Numbered from the stretch's first letter, positions 50,460 through 60,154 are shown. The stretch is DNA of 64,000 bases from DAISIK01 sp036822055 (GCA_036822055.1 DAISIK010000009.1:1-64000); one strand, 5' to 3'. A program made the numbers and translations. The notes: generated by a model from the letters alone, not told the origin.

Positions 50460-51110
50460 ATGCGTCGCTTCCAAAACCTTCTTTTTGACCTGGATGGTAC
50501 CCTGATTGACCATTTTGAGGTAATCTATCGGGCCTATCTCCACGTCCAGGAGCGCCTTGGTTTACCGCTGGCAAGTTTTGAGACGGTGCTGCGTGCGGTG
50601 GGAGGCTCGATCCCGGTGACCCTGGGCCGTTTGATCGGTGAGGACCGGGTCGAGGAGGCCTTGCCGATCTGGAGGGAGTATTTTAATGCAATCATGCTGG
50701 AAAAGATTGAAGTGCTGCCTGGAGTGGAGGAAGCACTGGCTCAGTTTGCTTCGGAAGGTTATCGGATGGCAGTCTTCACCAACAAAGACGGACCGGCAGC
50801 CCGCAGAATCATCGAGCACCTGAACTGGACTGATTACTTTGAGCGGGTGGTTGGGGCGACTGATACACCATGGCGAAAACCGGAGCGCGCTTTCAGCGAG
50901 TGGATGCTTCGGGAGCTGGACGCCGATCCGAAGGAGACTCTGATGGTCGGTGACTCAACCTTTGATATTGAGGCAGGAAAGGTGGGAGGGATGACGGTTT
51001 ACGCAGTGGCGACGGGAAGCCACCGAGCCGAGGAGCTTCGGGAGGCGGCGGCTGATGATGTTTTTGGAGATTTTTTCGAGCTGGCAAGGCGGATCAGGGG
51101 CAACCCATGA
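50460..51110 (+). CDS. HAD-superfamily phosphatase, phosphoglycolate-phosphatase-like
   Basis: This 216-residue protein starts at ATG 50460. HAD motifs: LLFDLDGTLID (nucleophile Asp10, acid/base Asp12), VFTNKDGPA with the Thr of motif 2, a Lys in RKPERAFSE (motif 3) and MVGDSTFDIEAGKVGG (motif 4). An alpha-helical cap at residues 15-80 places it in subfamily I, as in Gph or PpaX. Phosphoglycolate is a likely substrate but is not proven by sequence. Its stop overlaps the recD2-like start by four bases. Confidence 0.88.
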   Translation: MRRFQNLLFDLDGTLIDHFEVIYRAYLHVQERLGLPLASFETVLRAVGGSIPVTLGRLIGEDRVEEALPIWREYFNAIMLEKIEVLPGVEEALAQFASEGYRMAVFTNKDGPAARRIIEHLNWTDYFERVVGATDTPWRKPERAFSEWMLRELDADPKETLMVGDSTFDIEAGKVGGMTVYAVATGSHRAEELREAAADDVFGDFFELARRIRGNP

Positions 51111-53284
51111 GTGGCGGGGAGGAGTTGGAAGGGACGCTGGAGCGGATCCTCTACGCCGACGAAGACACCGGTTATTGTATTGGAGAACTGGAGCCGAAGA
51201 CGGGCGGGGCAAGAGTGGTGATCTCTGGAGCGCTGCCGGGGGTTCAGTGCGGAGAAACCCTGAAGATGGAGGGGACCTGGTTTCATCACCAGAAATACGG
51301 GAGGCAATTCAAGGTAGCAGGGTATGAGACGCGCCTGCCGTCCACGGTGAACGGGATCCGGAGGTATCTGGGGAGTGGGTTGATCGAGGGGATTGGCAAG
51401 GTCTACGCAGATAAAATTGCGGCCTATTTCGGGGATGAAACCCTCGAGATTATTTCGAACCATTCGGCGCGTTTGAGGGAAGTACCCGGCATTGGCAAGG
51501 AGCGAGCCAAGTCGATTAAACGGGCTTGGGACGAGCAGCGGCACGTGCGGGAGGTGATGGTTTTTCTGCACACCTACGGGGTGACAGCGAGGCAATCGGT
51601 ACGGTTGGTGAAGCGCTATGGCGGGGAGATCCTGACTCTGTTGAAGACGGAGCCCTACCGGCTGGCCGACGAGGTGGACGGGATCGGGTTCAAAACGGCA
51701 GATCGGATTGCCCTCAATCTGGGAATCGCGAGCAACGGGGCGGCGCGGACGGAGGCGGGGCTGCGGCACATCCTTTCGACGGCTGAGGGAGAAGGGCATA
51801 CGGCGATGGATGAGCGAACCCTGATTGATGAGACGGTTGCCTTACTGGAAGCTGGGGAGGGAGACGTGGAGAATGGACTGGCCCGTCTGCTGGAGGCTGC
51901 GGCGGTGGTGAAACATCCGGATGGTTTGATCCAGTTAAAGGTCCTGGATCGTGCGGAACGGCGATTGGTGCGGGCACTGCGGCTGGTCTGCGAGACACCT
52001 TCGGGGCTGCCCTCGATTCGTGTCGATGGAGCTTTGGATTGGGCCGAAGAGCGGGCCGGATTTCATTTTGCGGCGGAGCAACGGGAGGGGCTGCGGATGG
52101 CCCTCAGTTCAAAAATATCGATTTTGACGGGGGGACCGGGGACGGGGAAAACGACCATCTTAAAATCGCTGGTAGAGATCCTGAAGGCAAAGAAGGTGAG
52201 GCTCTTGCTGGGAAGCCCAACCGGGAGGGCGGCCCAGCGTTTGGCTTCGGCGGCCGGACAGCCAGCCTTTACCCTGCACCGCTTGTTGGAGTTCGATCCG
52301 GAGAGCCGCCGTTTTACCCGGGGGGAGGAGCGCCCGCTGAAGGCAGATTTCATCATTGTCGATGAAGCGAGCATGCTGGACCTGCGGTTGGCGGCTTCGC
52401 TTCTGGCGGCGGTTCCGGCTGAGGCCCATCTGCTCCTGGTGGGGGATGCGGACCAGTTACCATCGGTGGGGGCTGGAAACGTTCTCCGCGATTTGGTGGA
52501 AAGTGGTCACCTTCCGGTAGCCCGCCTGCAGCGGATTTTTCGCCAGAGTCGAGGCAGCTCAATTACGGAGGTGGCGCATGGAATCCTGGCTGGCACCGAC
52601 ATGCTGCCAGCGACCAGTGTGGTGGAGGAGGGCGTGGAAGGAGGGGATTTGCGGTTTGTGCGGGCTCCGGAACCGGATGCCTGCGTTCGGGAGGTTTTAG
52701 CAATCGTTGATCAACTGGTTGAAAAGGGATTGAGCGATCCATTGAGTTTTCAGATTCTGGTACCGATGCACAAGGGGACTTGTGGGGTCCAGCAGCTCAA
52801 CGAGCAAATGAAGCGGCGTTTTCCCGGGGAGGGTCCAGCGCTGGTCGTGCGCGGGACCGCTTACTCCCGAGGAGACAAGGTGATCCAACTGCGGAATGAC
52901 TATGACCGGAACATCTTCAACGGCGACGTGGGACGGGTGACCGGGGTGGATCCCAAGGAGGAGACGATGCGGGTGGATTTTGGCAATGGCGACGTGTTGC
53001 TGACCAAAGAGGCGGCGGGCGACCTTTCTCTGGCCTTCGCGATGACGATCCACAAGAGCCAGGGGAGTGAATACCCGGTAGTCATCGCTCCCCTGGTGAT
53101 GCAGCACTACGTAATGTTGCGACGCAACCTGCTCTACACGGCGGTTACGCGGGGAAAACAAAATGTCTGGCTGGTGGGCGACCCGAGGGCATTCCGGATG
53201 GCGATCCGGGAGGTTGGAGGGATGGAGCGGCGGACCGACCTGAAACGAAAACTGGTTTCCAGTCTTCAGGGCGGGGAGCAATGA
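51107..53284 (+). CDS. recD2: RecD2-family ATP-dependent 5'-3' DNA helicase
   Basis: This 725-residue SF1B helicase acts in DNA repair without RecBC. The N-terminal OB-fold and helix-hairpin-helix region runs to about residue 210 (SGLIEGIGKVYADKI, VPGIGKERAKSI, VDGIGFKTADRIAL), followed by a helicase core. Walker A is GGPGTGKT (342-349), then SPTGRAAQRL, IIVDEASMLD (motif II), VGDADQLPSVGAGNVL (motif III), and the C-terminal AFAMTIHKSQGSEYPVV (motif V) and LYTAVTRGKQNVWLVG (motif VI). The N-terminal extension distinguishes RecD2 from RecD. Confidence 0.95.
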   Translation: MSGGEELEGTLERILYADEDTGYCIGELEPKTGGARVVISGALPGVQCGETLKMEGTWFHHQKYGRQFKVAGYETRLPSTVNGIRRYLGSGLIEGIGKVYADKIAAYFGDETLEIISNHSARLREVPGIGKERAKSIKRAWDEQRHVREVMVFLHTYGVTARQSVRLVKRYGGEILTLLKTEPYRLADEVDGIGFKTADRIALNLGIASNGAARTEAGLRHILSTAEGEGHTAMDERTLIDETVALLEAGEGDVENGLARLLEAAAVVKHPDGLIQLKVLDRAERRLVRALRLVCETPSGLPSIRVDGALDWAEERAGFHFAAEQREGLRMALSSKISILTGGPGTGKTTILKSLVEILKAKKVRLLLGSPTGRAAQRLASAAGQPAFTLHRLLEFDPESRRFTRGEERPLKADFIIVDEASMLDLRLAASLLAAVPAEAHLLLVGDADQLPSVGAGNVLRDLVESGHLPVARLQRIFRQSRGSSITEVAHGILAGTDMLPATSVVEEGVEGGDLRFVRAPEPDACVREVLAIVDQLVEKGLSDPLSFQILVPMHKGTCGVQQLNEQMKRRFPGEGPALVVRGTAYSRGDKVIQLRNDYDRNIFNGDVGRVTGVDPKEETMRVDFGNGDVLLTKEAAGDLSLAFAMTIHKSQGSEYPVVIAPLVMQHYVMLRRNLLYTAVTRGKQNVWLVGDPRAFRMAIREVGGMERRTDLKRKLVSSLQGGEQ

Positions 53285-53373
53285 GGAAGATCTTTGTGGC
53301 TGCTTTTTCCTTGCGCAAGCGGTTCGAGCGAGACCTTACTTAGGCTTTATCCCCCTTCTCGCTTTTTCGAGCT

Positions 53374-54564
53374 ATGAATATTCATGAATATCAGGCCAAG
53401 CGCCTTTTCTCCGACTACTCCATCCCGGTTCCCAAGGGATATGCTGCCCAGAATTTAAGGGAGTGTGACGCGGCAGTGAGTCACCTGCCAAAAGACAAGA
53501 AGATTGTAGTCAAAGCTCAAATCCATGCCGGAGGGCGGGGAAAGGGAACTTTTGTTGACGGTTTTCAAGGAGGGGTGAAGATCGCCAGCAACCCGGAGGA
53601 GGCCAAGGAGTTTGCGGCAAAGATGCTCGGCAACACCCTGGTGACGAAGCAGACGGGGCCTCAAGGGCGCAGCGTTCAGACGGTGTACTTCACCGAGGCG
53701 AGTGAGATTGAGAAAGAATATTACCTGGCAATCATTCTGGACCGGGCCAGTGCCCAATCGGTGATTATCGCCTCAACTGAGGGTGGGGTGGACATTGAGG
53801 AGGTTGCTGAATCCCATCCGGATAAAATCATTCGGGTGCATGTTCCTCCGACCCTTGGTCTGCGGCACCACCAGGCGAGACAGGTGGCCTTTGCCCTCGG
53901 TTTCACCGGTGATCAGGTCAAGGAGTTCGCCAGAATCTTGAACGGGCTCTACCGCTTTTTCTGGGAAAAGAACGCCATGCAGGTGGAAATCAACCCGTTG
54001 ATCACCACCCCTTCGGGATCGATTCAGGCCCTGGATGCGAAGGTAACTTTTGACGACAACGCAATCTTCCAGCACCCGGAGATCCAGCAATTGCGGGATT
54101 TGAACGAGGAGGATCCCAAGGAAATTGAGGCTTCAAAGTACGGACTTTCCTACATTTCTCTGGATGGGAATATCGCTTGTTTGGTCAATGGAGCGGGGCT
54201 GGCGATGGCCACCATGGACATCATCAATCATTTCGGGGGCAATCCGGCCAACTTTCTGGATGTCGGAGGGGGAGCCACCGAGGATCAGGTGACGGCGGCC
54301 TTCCGGATTCTGACGAGTGACCCCAAAGTCGAGGGGATTTTGGTCAATATTTTCGGCGGGATCATGAAGTGTGACATCATTGCGCGTGGAATCGTTGCTG
54401 CGGCGCGGAACATTGAGATCAAGGTCCCCCTGGTCGTCCGCCTCGAAGGTACCAACGTGGAAGAGGGCAAGCGTATTTTGGCAGAGAGCGGTCTCAAGTT
54501 GAAGTCCGCTGATTCCCTTTCGGATGCTGCGCGGCTGATCGTTGCCGAGGTGGGCAACTCCTAA
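53374..54564 (+). CDS. sucC: Succinyl-CoA ligase beta subunit
   Basis: This 396-residue subunit binds ADP or GDP and succinate. The ATP-grasp domain begins MNIHEYQAKRLFSDYSIPVPKG and includes KAQIHAGGRGKG. EINPL provides the metal ligand. The C-terminal CoA-ligase domain carries LVNGAGLAMATMDII, GGNPANFLDVGGGATEDQV and NIFGGIMKCDIIA. With SucD it makes ATP from succinyl-CoA or activates succinate, feeding the methylmalonyl-CoA mutase. SucD follows 35 bases downstream. Confidence 0.96.
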   Translation: MNIHEYQAKRLFSDYSIPVPKGYAAQNLRECDAAVSHLPKDKKIVVKAQIHAGGRGKGTFVDGFQGGVKIASNPEEAKEFAAKMLGNTLVTKQTGPQGRSVQTVYFTEASEIEKEYYLAIILDRASAQSVIIASTEGGVDIEEVAESHPDKIIRVHVPPTLGLRHHQARQVAFALGFTGDQVKEFARILNGLYRFFWEKNAMQVEINPLITTPSGSIQALDAKVTFDDNAIFQHPEIQQLRDLNEEDPKEIEASKYGLSYISLDGNIACLVNGAGLAMATMDIINHFGGNPANFLDVGGGATEDQVTAAFRILTSDPKVEGILVNIFGGIMKCDIIARGIVAAARNIEIKVPLVVRLEGTNVEEGKRILAESGLKLKSADSLSDAARLIVAEVGNS

Positions 54565-54599
54565 TTTTAATCCTTAACCGAACTCCTGAGATTGAGCGT

Positions 54600-55478
54600 A
54601 TGAGCATTTTAGTAAACAAGGACACGAAGGTTGTGGTGCAGGGGATCACCGGCAAGGCTGGTGGTTTCCACGCCAAGCAATGTCTGGACTACGGCACCCA
54701 AATCGTGGCCGGGGTAACTCCGGGCAAGGGAGGCACCAATTTTGAGGGAATCGTCCCCGTCTTTGACACCCTGGATCAGGCGGTTTCACAGACCGGAGCA
54801 ACCGTCTCCGTCATTTTTGTTCCGCCTGCCTTCGCGGCTGACTCGATTCTTGAGGCGATCTCCTGCGGGATCGACCTCGTGATCTGCATCACGGAGGGCA
54901 TTCCGGTGCGGGATATGGCAGAAGTGCGCCGCCGCCTCTACTTCCACGAAACGAAGACGCGGCTGATCGGACCGAACTGTCCTGGAATCATCACCCCGGG
55001 GGAGTGCAAGATCGGGATCATGCCCGGATATATCCACAAACCCGGCAAGGTTGGAGTGGTTTCCCGATCGGGGACTTTGACCTATGAGGCGGTCTGGCAA
55101 CTCACCCAACGTGGTTACGGGCAGTCGACCTGTATCGGGATTGGGGGAGACCCAATCAATGGGACGAGCCATCGCGACGCGGTTCAGCTTTTTAATGAAG
55201 ACCCCGAGACCGAGGCGATCATCATGATCGGCGAAATCGGAGGCACGGCAGAAGAAGAGGCGGCAGCCTACATCAAGGAGCACGTGAAAAAGCCGGTGGC
55301 CGCCTTCATCGCGGGGTCCACGGCTCCTCCAGGGCGTCGAATGGGGCACGCCGGGGCGATTGTTTCGGGTGGGGAAGGCACGGCAGAGGCCAAGATAGCG
55401 GCACTGCGGGATGCTGGCATCGCGGTTGCCCCGACTCCCTCGGAGATGGCCGACACCCTCCTGACAATTTATCGATAA
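54600..55478 (+). CDS. sucD: Succinyl-CoA ligase alpha subunit
   Basis: This 292-residue subunit binds CoA and carries the phosphohistidine. Seen: VQGITGKAGGFHAKQC, the Rossmann CoA-binding region GVTPGKGG, IGPNCPGIITPGECKIGIMPG, GIGGDPINGTSHRDAV, and the active-site His in RRMGHAGAIVSGGEGTAEAK. It forms the catalytic dimer with SucC. The next gene starts two bases after its stop, suggesting cotranscription with the lipoprotein. Confidence 0.96.
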   Translation: MSILVNKDTKVVVQGITGKAGGFHAKQCLDYGTQIVAGVTPGKGGTNFEGIVPVFDTLDQAVSQTGATVSVIFVPPAFAADSILEAISCGIDLVICITEGIPVRDMAEVRRRLYFHETKTRLIGPNCPGIITPGECKIGIMPGYIHKPGKVGVVSRSGTLTYEAVWQLTQRGYGQSTCIGIGGDPINGTSHRDAVQLFNEDPETEAIIMIGEIGGTAEEEAAAYIKEHVKKPVAAFIAGSTAPPGRRMGHAGAIVSGGEGTAEAKIAALRDAGIAVAPTPSEMADTLLTIYR

Positions 55479-55479
55479 G

Positions 55480-56109
55480 ATGCTGAGAACAAATTCGATT
55501 TTAGCCTCCATTCTGGTGGTGTTCTTGATCGGTTGCACAACGGGTGGCTCGTCGACGAGGAGGGTTGCCCAAACAGCCACCTCTCTGGATCGGCTGAAAG
55601 CCGCGATGATTGAGGGGAGCGAAGTGTTATCGGTCTCGCTTTCAAACCTCACGGCGTTGGCATTTTCGTCTCCGGAGGAAGTTGAAAAGGCGTTGGATCG
55701 CTATTCAAAGTCGATTTCCAAGCTGAACGAAGGGGCCAACCGAATCCGCTCCAGGGCGGATACGGTAGACCGCCAAAAGGAGAGGCACTTTGAGATGTGG
55801 GAGGCCGAGATTGCAGCCATGAAGAGCGCTCAGATCGCCGGAATGAGTGAGGGGCGTCGGAGGGTGGTGATCGAAAAGTTTGAGGCGGTTCGTGAGAGTC
55901 TCAATCAAACGAGGGACAACTACGTACCGTTTGCGGCGGTGCTCCAGGATATTGAGGTCGCAGTTTCCCTCGACCCATCGCTGACCGTTCTCGAAGAGTT
56001 GCAGGCAAGGCTTCCGGAGATTACGGCTCAGGGATCCCAACTGAGCTCTGCAATCAATGGATCGATTGAGGCAATCAATCAGGCTAAATTGCTCTGGAAT
56101 CGACGATAG
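55480..56109 (+). CDS. DUF2959-family lipoprotein
   Basis: This 209-residue protein has a lipoprotein signal with lipobox FLIGC (Cys at about residue 19) and a mature part that is almost entirely alpha-helical and predicted as coiled coil. The central stretch (HFEMWEAEIAAMKSAQIAGMS, then RESLNQTRDNYVPFAAVLQDI) matches the layout of DUF2959 proteins, whose function is not known. It starts two bases after sucD, with no known functional link. Confidence 0.75.
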   Translation: MLRTNSILASILVVFLIGCTTGGSSTRRVAQTATSLDRLKAAMIEGSEVLSVSLSNLTALAFSSPEEVEKALDRYSKSISKLNEGANRIRSRADTVDRQKERHFEMWEAEIAAMKSAQIAGMSEGRRRVVIEKFEAVRESLNQTRDNYVPFAAVLQDIEVAVSLDPSLTVLEELQARLPEITAQGSQLSSAINGSIEAINQAKLLWNRR

Positions 56110-56174
56110 ACTGGCGTGGTGCCAATTTGAGGACGGGGCCAATCCCGACCGACCATGAATTGAAGGGCTGACTG

Positions 56175-57203
56175 ATGGCGAAAATACTGGTAACCGGCGG
56201 CACAGGGTACATCGGATCCCACACAGCGGTTGAGCTGATTGGGGCGGGCTACGACGTATTGATTGTGGATGATCTATCCAACTCCGATCGGGGGGTGGTG
56301 GACCGGATTGAGAAGATCACCGGGTATCGGTGTGAATTTCAGGAAATGGATCTGTGTAATGCGAGTGCCGTGAAAGCGCTTTTCGAGGGGCACCCGGACC
56401 TCTCCGGAATCATCCATTTTGCAGCGAAGAAGGCAGTTGGAGAATCCGTTCAGGTGCCGTTGACCTACTACCGCACGAATCTTTTTTCTTTGGTTAATCT
56501 TCTTGAGTATGTTGGGGGCCGGGAGCCGATGCCATTTGTCTTCTCCTCCTCATGCACCGTCTACGGCTCTCCGAAGGAATTGCCGGTAACGGAGTCGTCC
56601 CCGGTCCAGGCAGCTTTTTCGCCCTACGGAAATACGAAACAGATCTGCGAGGAAATCCTCATCGATGCGGTTGCTTCAGGGCGGGCCTTGACGGTCGAGA
56701 TTCTTCGATACTTCAACCCGATCGGGGCTCATTCCAGTGCCTTGATCGGGGAGCTTCCGTTGGGGGTTCCGAACAACCTTGTTCCTTTCATCACCCAAAC
56801 GGCCTACGGTCTCCGCGAGTGTCTGAGTGTTTTTGGGAACGACTACGCAACCCCGGATGGGTCCTGTATCCGGGACTACATCCATGTGGTGGATCTGGCC
56901 AAGGCGCACGTGGTGGCCCTGAGTCGGTTACTGGAAGGTCAAAACGCCAGTCCGGTGGAGACGTTCAATCTGGGGACTGGGCGCGGGCAATCCGTTCTCG
57001 AAGTGATCGCTGCTTTTGAAAAGGTATCCGGCGAGCGCTTGAACTACCGGATTGCCCCACGCCGGGATGGTGACGTCCCGGCCATCTACGCGGATACGAA
57101 AAAGGCTAATGAAGTGCTCGGCTGGAGGGCGGAACGTTCCCTCGAGGAAGCTGTGGCAAGTGCCTGGGCTTGGGAGAAGGCCTTTCGAGAGTCAGTCCGC
57201 TGA
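56175..57203 (+). CDS. galE: UDP-glucose 4-epimerase
   Basis: This 342-residue short-chain-dehydrogenase-fold enzyme interconverts UDP-glucose and UDP-galactose. Seen: VTGGTGYIGSHTAVELI (NAD binding), catalytic Tyr151 and Lys155 in YGNTK, the serine in FSSSCTVYG, LRYFNPIGAH, and the C-terminal FNLGTGRGQSVLEVI. Full-length with all residues present. It is convergent with the acetyl-esterase gene. Confidence 0.95.
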   Translation: MAKILVTGGTGYIGSHTAVELIGAGYDVLIVDDLSNSDRGVVDRIEKITGYRCEFQEMDLCNASAVKALFEGHPDLSGIIHFAAKKAVGESVQVPLTYYRTNLFSLVNLLEYVGGREPMPFVFSSSCTVYGSPKELPVTESSPVQAAFSPYGNTKQICEEILIDAVASGRALTVEILRYFNPIGAHSSALIGELPLGVPNNLVPFITQTAYGLRECLSVFGNDYATPDGSCIRDYIHVVDLAKAHVVALSRLLEGQNASPVETFNLGTGRGQSVLEVIAAFEKVSGERLNYRIAPRRDGDVPAIYADTKKANEVLGWRAERSLEEAVASAWAWEKAFRESVR

Positions 57204-57224
57204 GTCGTCGGACGAGAGCAGCAC

Positions 57225-58025
57225 TCAGTGTTTCAGGTGTTTGACGAGGGCGCGGGCGAAGCGGTGACCGAGCTCAATTTCTCCATGAGCGTCGAAGTGG
57301 ATTTGGTCGGCTTTCTTGGATAGGTCGTCGGTGGGTACGAGGTAGCTGATGGGAACGCGGTAGGGGATCTCGGCCTGGTGGAAGCGAACCGTTTTAATGT
57401 GAGGAAACCTTTCGGTAAAGCTGCAGATCGAGCCGAGGATGAAGGCAGCTTTCGGTGAGCGAAGGTCGTAGCGGAGGCTGGTAACAATTCTCGAGAGGTT
57501 CTTCCCGTAATTTGCGGCGGTATCGGGATGGGTGGCATCCTGTTCGCCCTGCATCCAGATGAAAGCGTCGACCCGGTTCTCCGGATGGGAAGGGTCAAAG
57601 TTCAGGCTGCTCAGGAGTTGACTGTAGAGGGGACCGACCTCGGCATTCTGGACGATGGCGGCTTGCTCGGCAGACCACTCGGGCATCCAGGCGAGGAGGG
57701 AGGTCCCATTGACGGCAAATTTGTGAAGCTCAATTTGATGCTTGGGAAATCTCTTGGCCAAAGCATGGGCAAAGCTCACCTCTGGCCCAAAGGTCCTGCG
57801 ACCGACCAGCGGGGCAGGTTCCCCTTGCAGGTAAAAAACGACATTGGCTGGCTGCTTGCGGTACTGGAGCGGGATGGCGCGGGCATCTGCCCAGCCGACC
57901 ATGTTGGATTGGCCAGCCAGGACGATGATCAGGCGCCGTTGATCCGATCTCTCCGAGGTGGTGGCAAACATGAAAACCCCTCCGGTGAGACCGAGGGCAA
58001 AGATCCAGAGCGGCAGATACTTCAT
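57225..58025 (-). CDS. Secreted carbohydrate acetyl-esterase, SGNH/SASA family
   Basis: This 266-residue protein has an N-terminal signal or anchor (about residues 1-22). The SASA/CE6-type catalytic core has Ser40 in AGQSNMVGWAD (block I), FGPEVSFAHAL, FAVNGTSLLAWMP, and FIWMQGEQDATHP, where block III residues lie. The C-terminal DQIHFDAHGEIELG carries the Asp-x-His pair. Such enzymes remove acetyl groups from sialic acid or plant-type polysaccharides. Xylan deacetylation fits the GH10 xylanase in this window, but the substrate is inferred. It is convergent with galE. Confidence 0.85.
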   Translation of the reverse strand: MKYLPLWIFALGLTGGVFMFATTSERSDQRRLIIVLAGQSNMVGWADARAIPLQYRKQPANVVFYLQGEPAPLVGRRTFGPEVSFAHALAKRFPKHQIELHKFAVNGTSLLAWMPEWSAEQAAIVQNAEVGPLYSQLLSSLNFDPSHPENRVDAFIWMQGEQDATHPDTAANYGKNLSRIVTSLRYDLRSPKAAFILGSICSFTERFPHIKTVRFHQAEIPYRVPISYLVPTDDLSKKADQIHFDAHGEIELGHRFARALVKHLKH

Positions 58026-58090
58026 GGGATGATTCGGACGGTGAAGCCTGAAGTGCTCCGGGGAGCCGGGTGGAGTGCGAACCCCGATTG

Positions 58091-58116
58091 ATCCAAAAGG
58101 TGTCTAACTTTTGGAT
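58091..58116. repeat. 9-bp perfect inverted repeat upstream of the acetyl-esterase
   Basis: Arms ATCCAAAAG (58091-58099) and CTTTTGGAT (58108-58116) flank an 8-base loop. It lies about 65 bases upstream of the acetyl-esterase start and downstream of the FAD-oxidoreductase stop, on the shared minus strand. There is no T tract, so an operator for the esterase is as likely as a terminator. Confidence 0.45.
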
Positions 58117-58208
58117 ACGACAGAAAATGGGTGCCGATGGCCTGTTTTATTAGCACAGGAGTACCCGGATTGTTGATGGAGCGAGCCATGGTTCCAGAGC
58201 GAAGAAGA

Positions 58209-59282
58209 TCAGTCTTCGAGATCGTACCGTGAGGGTAGAACCGACTCGGGCAAGCCTTTTTCGTCGGTCAGGCTTTTGGCGAGGCGCTGAGCCCAGAAGG
58301 GCATGGTCAAGGCGCCAACGTCCCCGAAGCCATTAAAGACCTGGAGATAGGTAAAATCCGGGTGCGGACCAATGATGGGGACGCGGTCGGTGGAGTAGGG
58401 AATCATCCCGGCCTGTTGGTTGAAGGGGTTGCAGGTGGCGTTGAAGACCTTCTCCGCGCTGTTGATCAGATCGGCACGAGCCTCGGGGGTGGGTCCGCCC
58501 TCGAGGGCATTGGGGTACTGAACACCTCCACAGTAGTAGCGGCCATCGGCGACGGGAGCGAGCCAACGATCGGACATAATGACATGATCGCCGAAGGCCT
58601 TTTCGGTTCCCAAGTCGACCACTTCGCCCCGGTGGAGGTCGAGGATTTCAGCGCCGAACCACGGATTCTTCCGCATCAGCCCGCCCTCAGCGAAGAGAAT
58701 GACTTGTGGCTGGAGATCATCGTAGACGACTCCGTCCTCGTAACACTCGACGTACTCGTATTCGAAAAGCTCATCGATGAGACGGGAACGGGACCTTAGC
58801 CAGCGGTGAAAGGCCTCGACGAGGCGGGGGACGGTGATAAGGGCCCCACCGGTAACGCTGAGAGCGCCAAAGGGGAGAGGGAGACCCTCGGGATCGCTAC
58901 CGGGGGGGAGAACTTCCTCGACGCAAGGGGGGAGATCGGAGCCGTAGCTGGAGAGGACTGACTCGCGATGGGAATCGCTTTCGAAGAGGTGGAAGACTGG
59001 AGACTCCCAGAAAACGAGCTCGGAAATGATGCCTTCAATTTCCCGATAGGTTTTCTGGGCAGCGCCGAAGTAGCGGTCGAAAGAGGGAAAGGGACGCATG
59101 GTTTTTCCCAGGAGGGGGCTGAAAACAGCGGGGCTGGTTTTCCAGGCGCTCCCCGGTAGATCACTATGGATCACCCGATAGTCCCAACCGAAATGCTCGC
59201 ACATCCAGGCGAGGTGGCATCCTCCAAGACCGCCCCCAACAATGAGGGCGTCGAGCGGCTTGAGTTCAGAGTCTTCTTCCAT
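58209..59282 (-). CDS. FAD-dependent oxidoreductase, DAO family
   Basis: This 357-residue flavoprotein belongs to the D-amino-acid oxidase/glycine oxidase-like group. The N-terminal FAD motif is LIVGGGLGGCHLAW (residues 13-26). A substrate-binding beta region lies in the middle, and near the C-terminus FNGFGDVGALTMPFWAQRLA and PIIGPHPDF cover the second FAD-contact region. The substrate is unknown. Its start is 12 bases from the tpiA stop on the same strand, so it may be the tail of the glycolytic transcript. Confidence 0.8.
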   Translation of the reverse strand: MEEDSELKPLDALIVGGGLGGCHLAWMCEHFGWDYRVIHSDLPGSAWKTSPAVFSPLLGKTMRPFPSFDRYFGAAQKTYREIEGIISELVFWESPVFHLFESDSHRESVLSSYGSDLPPCVEEVLPPGSDPEGLPLPFGALSVTGGALITVPRLVEAFHRWLRSRSRLIDELFEYEYVECYEDGVVYDDLQPQVILFAEGGLMRKNPWFGAEILDLHRGEVVDLGTEKAFGDHVIMSDRWLAPVADGRYYCGGVQYPNALEGGPTPEARADLINSAEKVFNATCNPFNQQAGMIPYSTDRVPIIGPHPDFTYLQVFNGFGDVGALTMPFWAQRLAKSLTDEKGLPESVLPSRYDLED

Positions 59283-59294
59283 TGGCGAGCCGCA

Positions 59295-60074
59295 TCATTG
59301 CCTGCAGGACAGAGCAGCTTCAACAATCTCGACAAAAGAACGCCCCTGGAGGGCGGCGCCGCCGATCAATCCGCCATCGATATCGGGTTGTTGGAGAAGC
59401 TCGGGAGCATTGCCAGGCTTCATCGATCCGCCGTAGAGGATACGGATTTTCTCGGAGATGGATTCGGAAAAGATGTCAGTGAGGAGGGAACGGATGTAGG
59501 CGTGAACCTCCTGTGCCATTTCGGGGGTGGCAGTCTTTCCGGTGCCGATGGCCCATACTGGCTCGTATGCGATGACGACTTGTTCCGCGTGCTCCGGGGA
59601 TACCTGGGCGAGGGCGCCCCGAAGTTGCTTTTCGACCACCTTCATCGTTTCGCCCGCTTCGCGCTCCTCGATGGTTTCTCCAACGCAGAGGATCGGCTTA
59701 AGGCTACTGACGAGGGAGGCGAGAACCTTGGCATTGATGAAGTCATCACTTTCTCCGAAGAGGGCTCGTCGCTCGCTGTGACCGATGATGACGTAGCTGC
59801 AGTAGATGCTGCGGAGCATTTCGGCGGAAATCTCTCCCGTATAGGCCCCGGAAGGCTCGGGATGCATGTTCTGGGCGCCGAGGACAACGTTGGAATCGGA
59901 GATGGCAGCACCAACGCTTTGGAGACCGGTAAAGGGAGGGCAGAGGCAAACACCGACGTCATGCTGGTTTCCAACGGCGGCAACGATCTCGTTGGCCAGC
60001 TCGACGCCTTCGGTGGCGTTTTTGTTCATTTTCCAGTTTCCTGCAATAAGGTATTTGCGAACGGTTTCTTTCAT
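59295..60074 (-). CDS. tpiA: Triosephosphate isomerase
   Basis: This 259-residue glycolytic enzyme interconverts dihydroxyacetone phosphate and glyceraldehyde 3-phosphate. Catalytic residues: Lys15 in GNWKMN, His99 in IIGHSERR and Glu171 in AYEPVWAIGTGKTA. GGSMKPGN and LIGGAAL complete the phosphate grip. It is the third of three glycolytic genes on the minus strand, separated from pgk by a strong terminator, so it needs its own promoter in 60075-60154. Confidence 0.97.
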   Translation of the reverse strand: MKETVRKYLIAGNWKMNKNATEGVELANEIVAAVGNQHDVGVCLCPPFTGLQSVGAAISDSNVVLGAQNMHPEPSGAYTGEISAEMLRSIYCSYVIIGHSERRALFGESDDFINAKVLASLVSSLKPILCVGETIEEREAGETMKVVEKQLRGALAQVSPEHAEQVVIAYEPVWAIGTGKTATPEMAQEVHAYIRSLLTDIFSESISEKIRILYGGSMKPGNAPELLQQPDIDGGLIGGAALQGRSFVEIVEAALSCRQ

Positions 60075-60154
60075 AGGAAGTTTAAAGTTTGAAGATAGTC
60101 TGCGGTCGGTAGAAGTCGGTTGTCGAGTCCGTATCGGCCAGGTGACTATTTTGG

